A DNA stretch of 44,635 bases from a virus, in the IMG/VR virus record IMGVR_UViG_3300044733_002212, positions 1-44,635 of that record; one strand, 5' to 3'. The position numbers and the translations under genes were made by a program. Under the pieces are notes generated by a model that saw only the letters and a program-made list of their open reading frames with translations, was not told where the DNA came from and searched no databases. This document shows positions 29,043 through 38,800 of this stretch, one piece after another (within the stretch, counting starts at the first letter, position 1; the number at the start of each line of letters is the position of its first letter).

Positions 29043-29589
29043 TGTAATTGGGATTGAATGAGGTGAAATCTGTAGCGAAGCAGAGACGCTCTTCGTTGGT
29101 GTTATTAGGAAGAGTGCTATGCACAATGTGGCCCGGATGAACAACCATCATTCCGGGGTATGGGCTGATCCGTTTAAATACATTCCCACCAGAACCTGTT
29201 TGTGGGTCTTCATAAGCGCACCACATGGACCCTGCTGCGGGATCTTGGATTAGCAAGTCACCAGAGCCAGGGGGAACCTTGAGGTAGTAGATAGCAACCA
29301 ACAGGTCCCATGGGTGAGTGTGAGGTGTAACCGCGAAATTTCCGCGCTGCGCTTGTAGCCAACCGCGCTTAACCTTGAAGGTTTCTGGCCTCCCCACAGT
29401 GGTCATCACCTCGTTAGCTCGACTCTCAAAACAAGAGGCAAGGAGCTTGAAGCCTGGAGTATTAACAAGCCTCCAGGCGTTATCGGTTGTAGCCGGTGTG
29501 GTTAGGTGAGTCCACTCCTCTAAGCACTGATCCAGCAACTCACTATGATCAAACACCCCAACAGGTGTCGGAAATAAAAGGTGAATCAT
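29008..29589 (-). CDS. 2OG-Fe(II) oxygenase-like protein, last gene of the modification cassette
   Basis: 193 residues. The metal site is seen as H90-x-H92-x2-D95 (TPHTHPWDLLVAIYYL) with distal H157 (VVHPGHIVHSTLPNN) and R168 (ERLCFATDF). The PPGSGDLLIQDP turn is typical of PF13759-like oxygenases. It overlaps the radical SAM gene by ATGA, so both are made together. It is a paralogue of the proteins at 30923-31558 and 3381-4013. Expected chemistry is Fe(II)- and 2-oxoglutarate-dependent hydroxylation. Its target is not known; fibre or other tail proteins encoded just upstream are the prime candidates. Confidence 0.82.
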   Translation of the reverse strand: MIHLLFPTPVGVFDHSELLDQCLEEWTHLTTPATTDNAWRLVNTPGFKLLASCFESRANEVMTTVGRPETFKVKRGWLQAQRGNFAVTPHTHPWDLLVAIYYLKVPPGSGDLLIQDPAAGSMWCAYEDPQTGSGGNVFKRISPYPGMMVVHPGHIVHSTLPNNTNEERLCFATDFTSFNPNYNDYSIRPEGLV

Positions 29590-30923
29590 GCAGGAATAAG
29601 CTCAACAGGGCGCAGACCAAATGGGTCCTGACGCTCCGGTCGAATATCTCCAACAATATTGGTAAGAATTAGACCAGTGGCGATAAAGAGTGCTTCAGCG
29701 AAGAAAGCCACATGGTCGAAGTAAGCATTATTACAGCTGACCTCGAACAACTCGCCTTGCAGGAACATGCAAGATCCCATGCAGCCTTGAAGCATGGGGC
29801 ACCCAGCACACTCAGCTCGGTGCTTCCAATGCGTAGCTGTATTGAGCTTGACATTCTCCATATCAAGCATATGACCAATCTTATGGCTTTGACCGTTGCC
29901 GGCAAAAGCCACTTCGGAGGTGTTCTGACAAGTCAGGACATTGCCTCGCAGGTCAACAGCAATTTGATCCTCACTGTCCATGGAGCATTTCTGGCCGAGA
30001 ACACGAGCTGGACGAAGCTTTTTCCATGAATCCAGCCAGGTTGAAAGCCGAAACTGCAACACATCAAAATTCCTAAGAATGTCACTGTTGTGCATCTCGG
30101 CGAAACCTTGGTTCGCAAACTTCTGGTACTCCTCGGGGCGTAGAGACATACTCTTACCACCTTCGTCATAGGCATCAACCATGCCACCCTCACCCAGCGA
30201 CACATCAGGATTGCCAGTAAGTTCCCGGAAGAAATTAGCAGCTGCAACCCGCGACGTATTTAGACGGTTGAGCATAGGGTTGAAGGACATCCGTCCTACC
30301 CTTCCCATCTTCTCGTAAAGATAAAGCCAGACTTCTTTCTTAGAAGGGATGGTAAGAGGGTCAGGGCCCCGAACAGCTTGCCCAGGTCCATCATGAGAAA
30401 TAGCCATGCTGAATCCCAGGTCATAAAGCCAATCAACCCATTCCTTGGTGAGCAGTGATCCGTTTGTGATGACGGACATCCGAATGTTTGGATAAGCTGC
30501 ACGGATGCGCTCGGCCAATGGCTTGAACGTCTTTGCATATACCAGTGGCTCTCCACCCCAGAATTCAATCTTGCGACCCAGACCTCCTTCCGGTGGCTTA
30601 AACCAGGAGGTAAGGCTGGTCATGAATTCATCCACAAGAGGTACAGACATCTCGTCTGCATGCGGTACAAACCGCTGTGAGCAGTATTCGCAGGAGTAGT
30701 TACAGCTCAAGCCCATCTGGATCTTGATCATCTTCGGCATGCTGCTCTTGCCAAGCGGTGTTTGCTCGGACACTGCAGCTACAGAACCGCCAAATTGCTG
30801 GGGTTCTACAGCCACAACAAACTCGCCCGCTTCATTACGCAGCTCGCTCGTTTGGTTGTTGTAGTAGAGCTTATGCTCCTTCTTGGTGGCAGGATCTTGG
30901 AGGTGAAGAGTGAAGGTGGACAT
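29586..30923 (-). CDS. Radical SAM/SPASM protein (anSME- or peptide-maturase-like)
   Basis: 445 residues. The radical SAM [4Fe-4S] motif is C74-x3-C78-x2-C81 (CNYSCEYC), followed by the GGEP motif at 123-126 (EFWGGEPLV) and a VITNGSLLT strand. The SPASM domain is complete: C313-x13-G-x4-C332, then C372-x2-C375-x5-C381-x3-C385 and C397, enough for two auxiliary clusters. The first 60 residues form a separate small domain, possibly a substrate-binding region. Family members mature sulfatases (formylglycine) or ribosomal peptides (thioether and C-C links). It is sandwiched with one- and four-base overlaps between two oxygenase-like genes in the tail fibre operon. No peptide precursor is adjacent except the Cys-rich fibre. 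Confidence 0.93.
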   Translation of the reverse strand: MSTFTLHLQDPATKKEHKLYYNNQTSELRNEAGEFVVAVEPQQFGGSVAAVSEQTPLGKSSMPKMIKIQMGLSCNYSCEYCSQRFVPHADEMSVPLVDEFMTSLTSWFKPPEGGLGRKIEFWGGEPLVYAKTFKPLAERIRAAYPNIRMSVITNGSLLTKEWVDWLYDLGFSMAISHDGPGQAVRGPDPLTIPSKKEVWLYLYEKMGRVGRMSFNPMLNRLNTSRVAAANFFRELTGNPDVSLGEGGMVDAYDEGGKSMSLRPEEYQKFANQGFAEMHNSDILRNFDVLQFRLSTWLDSWKKLRPARVLGQKCSMDSEDQIAVDLRGNVLTCQNTSEVAFAGNGQSHKIGHMLDMENVKLNTATHWKHRAECAGCPMLQGCMGSCMFLQGELFEVSCNNAYFDHVAFFAEALFIATGLILTNIVGDIRPERQDPFGLRPVELIPA

Positions 30924-31558
30924 TACAGAAGTTCAAAGTTTGGCATTTGGATTTGTTCTCGGAGCCTCATATTGGCAACAACTAATACGCGATCTCTCTC
31001 GCCCTGATATGCCTCACTTTCGTGGAAGACATGGGATGGGTGAATGATTAACATCCCTGGATGTGGCGAGATAATATGATTCTGCGTATGGTTGAATGCT
31101 CTTGAGCGGTAGCTAACCGGATCAATGACCATAAAGCGACCACCGGCATCTCGCATCACTGCAGGATCACCAGAGTCAGTTACATCGAGGTCGGCATAAA
31201 AAACTGCGACATAGTCACAGCCACGATGGCAGTGGACCTTTGATCGCTCGCCCTTTTTCATGACACGGGCAAACATGAAGGTGTCGATGCCTACTGTGTG
31301 TGATTCAGGGTGGCCCTCTACCTGTAAATAAGCCTTCATTCTCTGATGAAGTAACTTACGGTAGGCTTGAACACCAGGGCAAGGAGACCGCAACATGCAG
31401 TACATCTCCCTGGTGTTCATAAGCTGCTCTGGTAAATAACTATTCTGCGAGAAGTAGTTCTTTGCGGTGGATATAAGTGCTTTATGATTGTGATTAGTTA
31501 GCTCTGGCAGTAAGTTGTCAACACCAATATTGACAGGCCAAAGCTGTCTAATTTGCAT
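30923..31558 (-). CDS. 2OG-Fe(II) oxygenase-like protein in the fibre operon
   Basis: 211 residues with H109-x-H111 and D115 (VHCHRGCDYVAVFYADLD), and distal H179 (IIHPSHVFHESEAYQGER) with R188/R190 as possible 2-oxoglutarate ligands. It matches the protein at 3381-4013 in length, motif spacing and flanking words, so one probably arose by duplication. It overlaps the upstream beta-rich gene and the radical SAM gene by one base each (TAATG). The substrate is unknown; its placement points to a tail protein. Confidence 0.8.
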   Translation of the reverse strand: MQIRQLWPVNIGVDNLLPELTNHNHKALISTAKNYFSQNSYLPEQLMNTREMYCMLRSPCPGVQAYRKLLHQRMKAYLQVEGHPESHTVGIDTFMFARVMKKGERSKVHCHRGCDYVAVFYADLDVTDSGDPAVMRDAGGRFMVIDPVSYRSRAFNHTQNHIISPHPGMLIIHPSHVFHESEAYQGERDRVLVVANMRLREQIQMPNFELL

Positions 31559-32271
31559 TAGGTAAGGTGAATTAAGACTTCGGATTCGCCAGTCCAGTAC
31601 TTATAGCCAGCCTTGACCTTAATGACCTCTCCAGGCAGCAGCGATTCGGTCTTGAGCAAAACGATGCCAGAGGTCGTAATTCTGGTACGCGCAAGCATAC
31701 CGCTAAAAGTCTCTAGATAAATCGTAGTGCCAGGAATATGCTGTTGAATTGAGAGTTCAACGTCCTTACCAGCAGTTACTTCTGAGGGTGCAGAGATTGA
31801 GACGGACTGGGTAGATGTTACCTCAGAGACGGTATCGAGTTCTTGAATAACATCAAGACTAGATACATCAAGGTTGCCATCATCAAAGACAAAGATTGAG
31901 ATATTCTCGGTTGAGCTGGTTTTAGCTGGGGTCCAAATTAAAGCCAATCGCAAGAGATCATCTTTAAACGCCCTTGGATTTGACTTAGTAAAGAAGGTTT
32001 GCGTGATGACCTGCTCTACAGTGAAAGACAAATTAGTTTCAGCCTTGGAACTAATCAAGACGAAACCATTGTCTTCGCTTTTGCTGAGAATATCGTCCCA
32101 GGCAAAAGAAAACTGATTAAATTCAGACGTGACCCGCTCAGGACCTTCCCCGTCAATGAAGACAGGTACATCTAGAATGATACCTTCATTGTTAACGGTA
32201 ATTTTACCGCCCGACAGCCTGCTAGTAGACCCCGCAAAGCTTTTGCGTTTGTCAATTGTATATATTTTCAT
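31558..32271 (-). CDS. Beta-rich (Ig-like) tail-associated protein
   Basis: 237 residues without any cysteine. Strand-rich throughout, with a C-terminal region (SVSISAPSEVTAGKDVELSI, then LLPGEVIKVKAGYKYWTGES) that looks like an Ig-like or carbohydrate-binding beta sandwich. It lies 6 bases after the Cys-rich fibre gene and overlaps the oxygenase gene by one base. Probably a virion protein, perhaps an accessory of the fibre. Alternatives are a chaperone or docking protein for the modification enzymes. Confidence 0.6.
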   Translation of the reverse strand: MKIYTIDKRKSFAGSTSRLSGGKITVNNEGIILDVPVFIDGEGPERVTSEFNQFSFAWDDILSKSEDNGFVLISSKAETNLSFTVEQVITQTFFTKSNPRAFKDDLLRLALIWTPAKTSSTENISIFVFDDGNLDVSSLDVIQELDTVSEVTSTQSVSISAPSEVTAGKDVELSIQQHIPGTTIYLETFSGMLARTRITTSGIVLLKTESLLPGEVIKVKAGYKYWTGESEVLIHLT

Positions 32272-32277
32272 GGGAGA

Positions 32278-33483
32278 TTAGCAGTTACAAGCGCATGCAC
32301 AGTTCCATCTGTGACCACAGTTATAATTTCCACAAGCGCCAATATTACCACCCTGGTCTAGAAAATAAGTACCGCCACAGTTGTGACATGCGTAGTCACA
32401 ATCACCATGACAGTTGCAGGCATTCAGATTAGCCAACTGGGCATTGATGGTATTGAAAAAGTGACTGTTGTAATCAGCAGTACCAATACCAGTGACGTGG
32501 CCGTTAGAAAGGGTGATGCTGCTGATAACAGCTCCAGTACTTACACTAGCGTTGCCCTGGCTAGAGACAGTTGCGTGGCTGAGGGTAATGTTACCGCTTA
32601 GGGCACCACCGCCTGAGAGTTGTGAACCAGCACTAACTGTCCGACCTGTTGGAACAGAGGCATTCTGTGCATTGGTCTGTGCAGTATTCGCGTATCCCTG
32701 TGCAGTTGTGTTGGCACTAGAGAGAGTAGTCGAGTTAGCTGCAGTTACAAACGCTGTCGTAGCAATCTGGGTAGTGTTAGTACCTGCAGTTGCTGTAGGG
32801 GCTGTAGGAGTACCACCTAGCCCAGGCGATGTAGCAAAAACCAGCGATCCAGTGCCGGTTTCATCGGAGATAGCTGCAGCCAAGTTGGCGGAAGTGTCCG
32901 ATAGTCCGTAACCAGCAAACGTCGTTGGGTTGCTAGCGCCCGTTACACGGCCCTTAGCATCGACAGTGACAGAGCGGTATGTGCCAGCAGTTGCACCGGA
33001 AGCAGAAAGCTTCTCAGTCGTCACTGAACCATCAGCAAGGTCGCCAGTTGCAATGGTGCCATTGGCAATCATCGCGCTTGTTACCGTGCCCGTATCAGAG
33101 GTGGTGACAATGCCGGCAGGAAGCGGAGCAGTGGTTGCAGCAGTGACTTGGCCCTGTGCGTTAATGGAAAGGACAGGAACAGCTGTAGAGGCTCCGTAAT
33201 TACCAGCAGTTACGCCGGTAGAGGCCAGCTTTCCAGAAGCAATAGCTGCAGAGGCGTTGATGTCTGCATCAACAATGGTCCCATCAGCAAGATGGGTTGA
33301 AGTAACGGACCCAGCGGGGAGGTTGCTGAGGTCCTGGCGGAGCAGAGGGCGACCACCAGCCGTTGTACCGTCATGTACAACAACTGTATCTTTGGTGGTA
33401 TCAACAGTGATCTCACCCTCAGCACCAGTAAAAGTGTTGTGTTGCGTCGTAGTTCCGCGACGCAGTCTAAGAAGTTTTGCCAT
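32278..33483 (-). CDS. Second tail fibre-like protein with cysteine-rich C-terminal tip
   Basis: 401 residues. The N-terminus (AKLLRLRRGTTTQHNTFTGA) is the short fibre/hyaluronidase-type start found in phage fibres. The body is a repetitive T/A/S/G-rich beta structure with AINAQGQVT and VDAKGRVTGA modules. There is no cysteine in residues 1-355, then 11 cysteines in 356-401 (positions 356, 358, 362, 366, 369, 384, 389, 395, 397, 399, 401) plus three histidines; the last residue is cysteine. The tip could bind metal, be disulfide-linked, or be a substrate for the radical SAM and oxygenase enzymes encoded in the same operon. The gene starts 5 bases after the main fibre. Confidence 0.85.
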   Translation of the reverse strand: MAKLLRLRRGTTTQHNTFTGAEGEITVDTTKDTVVVHDGTTAGGRPLLRQDLSNLPAGSVTSTHLADGTIVDADINASAAIASGKLASTGVTAGNYGASTAVPVLSINAQGQVTAATTAPLPAGIVTTSDTGTVTSAMIANGTIATGDLADGSVTTEKLSASGATAGTYRSVTVDAKGRVTGASNPTTFAGYGLSDTSANLAAAISDETGTGSLVFATSPGLGGTPTAPTATAGTNTTQIATTAFVTAANSTTLSSANTTAQGYANTAQTNAQNASVPTGRTVSAGSQLSGGGALSGNITLSHATVSSQGNASVSTGAVISSITLSNGHVTGIGTADYNSHFFNTINAQLANLNACNCHGDCDYACHNCGGTYFLDQGGNIGACGNYNCGHRWNCACACNC

Positions 33484-33488
33484 TTCTA

Positions 33489-35834
33489 CTAAATAGTTCC
33501 GAAGTCGATCGTGAGATCAGCGCCGTCGATAACGGCAGCATTATTGATATTTTTTCCGTTGGCGTTTAGGTTGCCACCTAGAGTAGGGGTGGTATCTGAC
33601 TGGATTTGGGAAATACCAGCAGCGATAGAGCTGAAAATACTACCGTTAAAGTACTTAAGTACACTATTGACGGTGTCAAACCACAAGCGCCCCATTGTTG
33701 GAGACGTAGGCTGAGCAGCACTGATGGTATATTCTGCTGCATAGCGATTTACATCAGCTATCGAGCCACCAACATAATTGACGTTGGCAATTGAACCAGC
33801 TACCGTATTGACATTAGAGATTGCACCTGAAACCGTATTAACGCTATTAATTGACCCGGCAACAGTTGTAACATTTGCAGAAACACCAGCGACGGTATTT
33901 ACGCTGATAATGCTATTCTCAACAGTATTAATGTCAGCGATATTATCGACGATAACATTAACGTCTGCTATATTGGTCGCAACCGTTTGAATTTGGGAAA
34001 TGCTGTTACCACAGGTTTCCAAAGCTCCACCACTTTGACCCGCCAGAAGGGGGTCAGCTACGGAACCGAGGTCACTCTCAGTCGAGAGGTCGTTAGCAAC
34101 GACAGCAATATCGTTAAGGTCGGACTGGTTGGGGGTAATTGCACCCCATACATCGCCATCCCAAGCCTTGATGACCTGGGCCAGCGTGTCAAACCATAGG
34201 TCGCCAGGCTGGATGGGGGAGCTGTCGTAGCGGGTCGTAGGGGCATTAGGACCAATCTGATAAAGATCAGAGAAGTTGTTAATGTCTACAACATTGATCG
34301 CAGCAGTTTGTACTGCAGCAATACTCCCAGCAACAGTGCTGACTTCCGTAGCCTTCGGCGTAAGCCGGTGGAAGGTGTAAGTGTGAAGGGTAGCGGTGGT
34401 TTCTACAAGGACACCAAAGCCAGCAGGAAGATTGCTGGTAACCCCAGTGATAGTGACATTATTGCCGGCACCAGCACCATTAGGGATAGTGACCGTACCG
34501 CTGGAAGGGGTGTAAGAAGCACTGAGTTCTTTGATACTGATGATGGTTCCTGCACCGTCCGGGCTATTGATGTCCGGGTTAGCTGCAGGGAAGCTGGTCT
34601 CGTTGGCAATAGGCACAAAGCCGCCAACATCGTCGACCAGATCGATGATGCGCTTGTCGATAGCCGCCGTAGAGGCGATCCGCTGATCACTAGATGACCA
34701 AGTATCTCCAGAGAAGATGGTTTCGCTAGTGTCCTGACGGAAATAGCGCAGGTCTGAGGCAGAGGTCGTGAATACACTGCTGTCATTGACAGTGGCACCC
34801 AGGACCTCAGCATTAGTTACAACAGCACCGTCTGTCAGCTTTGCAAGAGCAATAGTGCCGTCAGCAATCTTGTCGTTGGTGACCGACTGATCAGCTAGTT
34901 TGCCAGTTGTGACATTAAGATCTGCGATCTTTGCCGTTGTTACGTTCTGATCGGCAATCTTTGCAGTGACAACGTTAGCGTCAAGTATCTTTGCAGTCGT
35001 GACATTGCCGTCAGCAATCTTAACCGTAGTTACATTACTGTCGGCGATCTTTGCCGTAGTAACATTCTGATCAGCAATCTTGGGCGTAGTGACGTTGCTG
35101 TCAGCAATCTTGCCTGTTGTGACATTTAGATCAGCGATCTTGGCGGTAGTGACACCGAGATCATTAATCTTTGCCGTTGTGACATTCAGGTTGGCAATCT
35201 TATCCGTCGTGACGTTGCTATCAGCAATCTTAGCTGTAGTAACGTTTTGATCAGCAATCTTTGCCGTAGTGACGTTTGAGTTGGCAATCTTCGCGGTCGT
35301 GACATTGCTGTCAGCGATCATTGAAGTTGCAACAGTCCCTACATCTCCGGTGCTAACGAGGTTGCCACTGGAGTTAGGGAGATTGAGAGTACGATCGGCA
35401 GTGGGATCACCGCCCAGCAAGCTGGTTTCGAACGCATCATCGGTTGCACCCTCAAAGATCAGGCCCTGGCCCGCTGTAAACGATAGGTTGCCGAAAAGCT
35501 CACCACCAGAACGGTCAAGCCGACGCTCAACCGTCTCCTGGGTGTTGTACAGAACTTGGTTGAAGTTCGCGTTCAGGTCTTGGGCACGAACAGTCGAGCC
35601 TGGGTAGAAAGTCGCCTTAGCCGTATCCGCATTGGTAACGCGATAGATGCGAATCTTGGTCCCGTTAGTGGGCGCAGCGTTAAACTGAACCGTAGTAGCG
35701 TTGGCGAGCGTATATGCAATTGTGTCAACACCGTCAAGGCTAACCTTGATATCGGTAGTTGCTAGGTATGGGAAGGTAAAAGAGTAGAGAACGGCAGAAC
35801 CGTTCCCTACATAGGTATTCTCAGCTAGAGCCAT
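33489..35834 (-). CDS. Main tail fibre protein (T7 gp17-like N-terminus)
   Basis: 781 residues. The first 150 match the T7 gp17 tail-attachment domain (TYVGNGSAVLYSFTFPYL; IRIYRVTNAD; AQDLNANFNQVLY). Residues 171-340 form 17 tandem decapeptides of the type NVTTAKIADS. A second region (about 600-700) has VNTVAGSI-type repeats. Two copies of a LWFDT...K..G module (about 549 and 720) suggest an internally duplicated domain. The C-terminus NANGKNINNAAVIDG is a common fibre ending. It binds the host surface; receptor specificity may be shared with the second fibre. Confidence 0.92.
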   Translation of the reverse strand: MALAENTYVGNGSAVLYSFTFPYLATTDIKVSLDGVDTIAYTLANATTVQFNAAPTNGTKIRIYRVTNADTAKATFYPGSTVRAQDLNANFNQVLYNTQETVERRLDRSGGELFGNLSFTAGQGLIFEGATDDAFETSLLGGDPTADRTLNLPNSSGNLVSTGDVGTVATSMIADSNVTTAKIANSNVTTAKIADQNVTTAKIADSNVTTDKIANLNVTTAKINDLGVTTAKIADLNVTTGKIADSNVTTPKIADQNVTTAKIADSNVTTVKIADGNVTTAKILDANVVTAKIADQNVTTAKIADLNVTTGKLADQSVTNDKIADGTIALAKLTDGAVVTNAEVLGATVNDSSVFTTSASDLRYFRQDTSETIFSGDTWSSSDQRIASTAAIDKRIIDLVDDVGGFVPIANETSFPAANPDINSPDGAGTIISIKELSASYTPSSGTVTIPNGAGAGNNVTITGVTSNLPAGFGVLVETTATLHTYTFHRLTPKATEVSTVAGSIAAVQTAAINVVDINNFSDLYQIGPNAPTTRYDSSPIQPGDLWFDTLAQVIKAWDGDVWGAITPNQSDLNDIAVVANDLSTESDLGSVADPLLAGQSGGALETCGNSISQIQTVATNIADVNVIVDNIADINTVENSIISVNTVAGVSANVTTVAGSINSVNTVSGAISNVNTVAGSIANVNYVGGSIADVNRYAAEYTISAAQPTSPTMGRLWFDTVNSVLKYFNGSIFSSIAAGISQIQSDTTPTLGGNLNANGKNINNAAVIDGADLTIDFGTI
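34815..35324 (-). repeat. Tandem 30-bp repeats encoding 17 decapeptides in the tail fibre
   Basis: About 510 bases encode repeats of consensus NVTTAKIAD(S/Q/L), with K at position 6 and I at position 7 nearly invariant. The nucleotide repeats are imperfect, with many silent changes, so they are kept by selection on protein rather than recently amplified. The unit fits a triple-stranded beta-helix or similar fibrous shaft. Confidence 0.9.
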
Positions 35835-38800
35835 TACGGATTGCCAATTTGGACGAGTTGGTTAATGGCCGTGAATTTGCGTAAGAGTTCGGCATCAGCA
35901 CCCTGAGAAGAAAGATGCTTCATCGCAATTTCCTTTGAGTTATTTCGGATAGAACGGATGTCTCCGTGAATATCACGATCTAGGATTACTTTTGCCGCAA
36001 ATGATCTCCCCTCCTGGGCTCCGCCAGGGTTCTCTTTCCTCAGCTTGTTGAACTTGTTCCAGAGATTGTTAAACCTCTCTGATTTGAAATAAGTTTCAAG
36101 CTGTCCCCTTAGATTCCCCTGAGTGTGCATAGCCAAAGAGAGAGCTGATTGCTCCTGAAGTCCTAGATTCACACCTTTGTAGGTCCGATAGGAGTCCTCG
36201 GGTTTGATTTCATACCCGACCATCTTTAGCTTCTGCTTGACTTTGTCTTTCGGATCAACAGGTAGGACAGCTCCCGGCCATAGGAACTCATTTAAGAGCG
36301 AGGCACCTACATGTGACCAGTAGTCATCTGTTTTACCGAGTGCCGCAACCCGAGGCTGTGGTTTACCTGTGAGTTCGTCGTAGATCGGTGGGAGTCCAAC
36401 TCCGCCAATGGTGCGTTGCCCTAACTTTGCCATAAACGTTGTGGCATTATTACCATCGTCTCTGCTGGCTTGAAAGAAAGGAGCAAAGTACCCAGCAACT
36501 GCGGGGACTACTGTCGGCATGGGTATCGAAGCAATCGTGCTTGCAAAAGCATTTACACGACTCGGGTCCATGTTCTTCACATCCAACAGCTCAGATGCCT
36601 GAAGCAGGCCTTGGTTGAATGACTGATCCAAGGTGGACATACCCATGGTAAAGACCATCTCAGTCAGAAACTTGTCGTAATCCCCACGAGTCAGGATCTC
36701 ATCCCTAAAGCCATTAACAGCATCTGCTAGTGGCGTTAAGACCATTGAAAGCAGAGGGATCCGGTTATATGGGATAGCAATGTATCCCGTCTCAGTTCCA
36801 GGAGCAGGGGCGATGAAGGATTGCCTAGGTTTGTCTTTCTCATTGACCCCGGTTAAGCCACCCATCGCCGCATACAAAACACCAGTCAAAGCTGTCAGTT
36901 CGGCTAGTGCAAATGACGACTGAAGCTGAATTCGAGCTGCGTCACCCATCTCCCCGGACATTATTGCCTTGTAACGAGGGAAGAGTGCCTGCATTGCTGC
37001 AGTACCACCAACTCTGGTAGTTGCACCAGCTAAGTAGACGCCCCCCCTTTCAAGGGCGTTGTAGGACATCCGAGTGAAGGGTGAGAAGAATCTGAAGATG
37101 GCCGACTCATCTGCACCGGCCTTAATGCCTCTAAATCCAGCATCAATGGCATTCCCGAGCAATCCGTTGTCAATAAAGTCTTTATCAAGCGGATCGGGGA
37201 TATCGTTCTGGAAGGTGCGAGCTCGAGCGATGTATTGAACTTCTGGATCAATAATCTTGCCGTGCTGAATGCCTTGTGTGAAAACAAGGTTGAAATGCCT
37301 GTCTACCAGTCGCTTGAGGGTGTCTTTATCACTAAGAAGGTTCATCTGCTGGGCTTCTTGGAAAGCCCTTCCAGTAGCAACCTGAGCAGCTGTGACAGCC
37401 TTAGCCCCTTCGTCTTGAGCGACTAACAACCGTTGTGGCATACCCAGAAGGGGATTATTGGCCAGTTGCTCAAGCTTATATGTGATGAACTCACCAAACT
37501 TCTCTGACATAGGAGACTTGGCATCGTTCATCGATCGCACCATTTGCATGTGTCGATCTTCAATCTGGGCTGCACGCTCTACATGGGACAGGGTGTTGTC
37601 ACCGTAGCGGACGTGGCCATCAAGCAGTGGCTTGTTAGCTTTGAAAGCTCGCCCCATATCGGACAAGGATGAACTTAGATGACTCCAACCTCCGACAAGT
37701 TGACCTAAGGCGTATGAGCGCTCTCCACTCCATGCTGATCCAATAGGCTCCCCGACAAGGGTCACCAAGTTGGATACAAGTGAGGTAATCTGAGTCCTCG
37801 GTCGAGAGAGGCGGAATGCGTACCAGATGGTACTAACGGCCTCTTGAAAGTCCTTGTTCCGTGCTTTCTTCAATGCAGCACTGAGGACTGTAGAGTTGGA
37901 CAGTGCTTCCCTTGGGTCAGAATATGCAATATAGTTGACGTATTGCTTAAGAAGGTTCAGAGAATCTTCGTCACCATTCTTTGCTCCTTCCCACATCTCA
38001 CGCAGGGTCTTTCCAGGATCTTCATCAGTCCATCTGACCTTCGTGAGATCTGAGGCGCTTGCCGTATGATATGAGTCAGGAAAAGGCGCTGATTTTGCAT
38101 TTCGTACATCAGCATCTTTTAATGCCTCAAGAGTCTTACGCTGCTGTGCATATCCCTCAACGGCCCAGCGACGCTTTGCACGCCGCATTGGAATCAGAAA
38201 GAGGTTAGCTGTGTCATGGAGTGACAGCAGGTTTTCAAAAGCCTGCATGAAATCGATGTTTAAATTCTCAAGATTTAGAACATCGCGTGCCTGCTTTTGA
38301 ATCCTAATCCCTAACTCTTCAGCAACTAAACTTGCAGCAAGGAAGCCCTCCTTTTCTACCTGAAGATACTCAGACATTGCAATCTTGAGTTCGTCAGGAA
38401 CTGGGCCATCCTTTATTGGGCTGGTAAAGTTCTTAGCAAAACTCTTGGCAATTGTGTCAATATCAGTTTCGAATAGCCCAGAATTGTGCTTCCACCAATC
38501 CAGGACACGATCAATCGACTCGCGCATGTCTGTGGGGAAATCCCGCAGCCTCTTGAGCGTTGATGTAGCCTCTTTGAGGACAGTCTGAAGCCCCTCCTCA
38601 TCTACAACGGCACGCCAGTTAGTGAAGTAATGGCGGCCTGCCATGAGTGTGTCATCGGATGCTAGGGCCGATGGTCTGAGGACCTCAGCGGTAAGGGCTA
38701 CTGGGTTGACACTTGTAGCCTGGTTTGCTGATGGTTCGACATTCCTAGCTTTATTAACGGCTTCAGTAATGAGTTGGCCCTCATCCCCCTTTAAAGACAA

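Noticed and set aside
29043-29144. Longer holin-candidate start with a signal-like N-terminus
   Set aside because: It would lie 137 bases inside the oxygenase gene; the ATG at 29042 leaves a normal short overlap.
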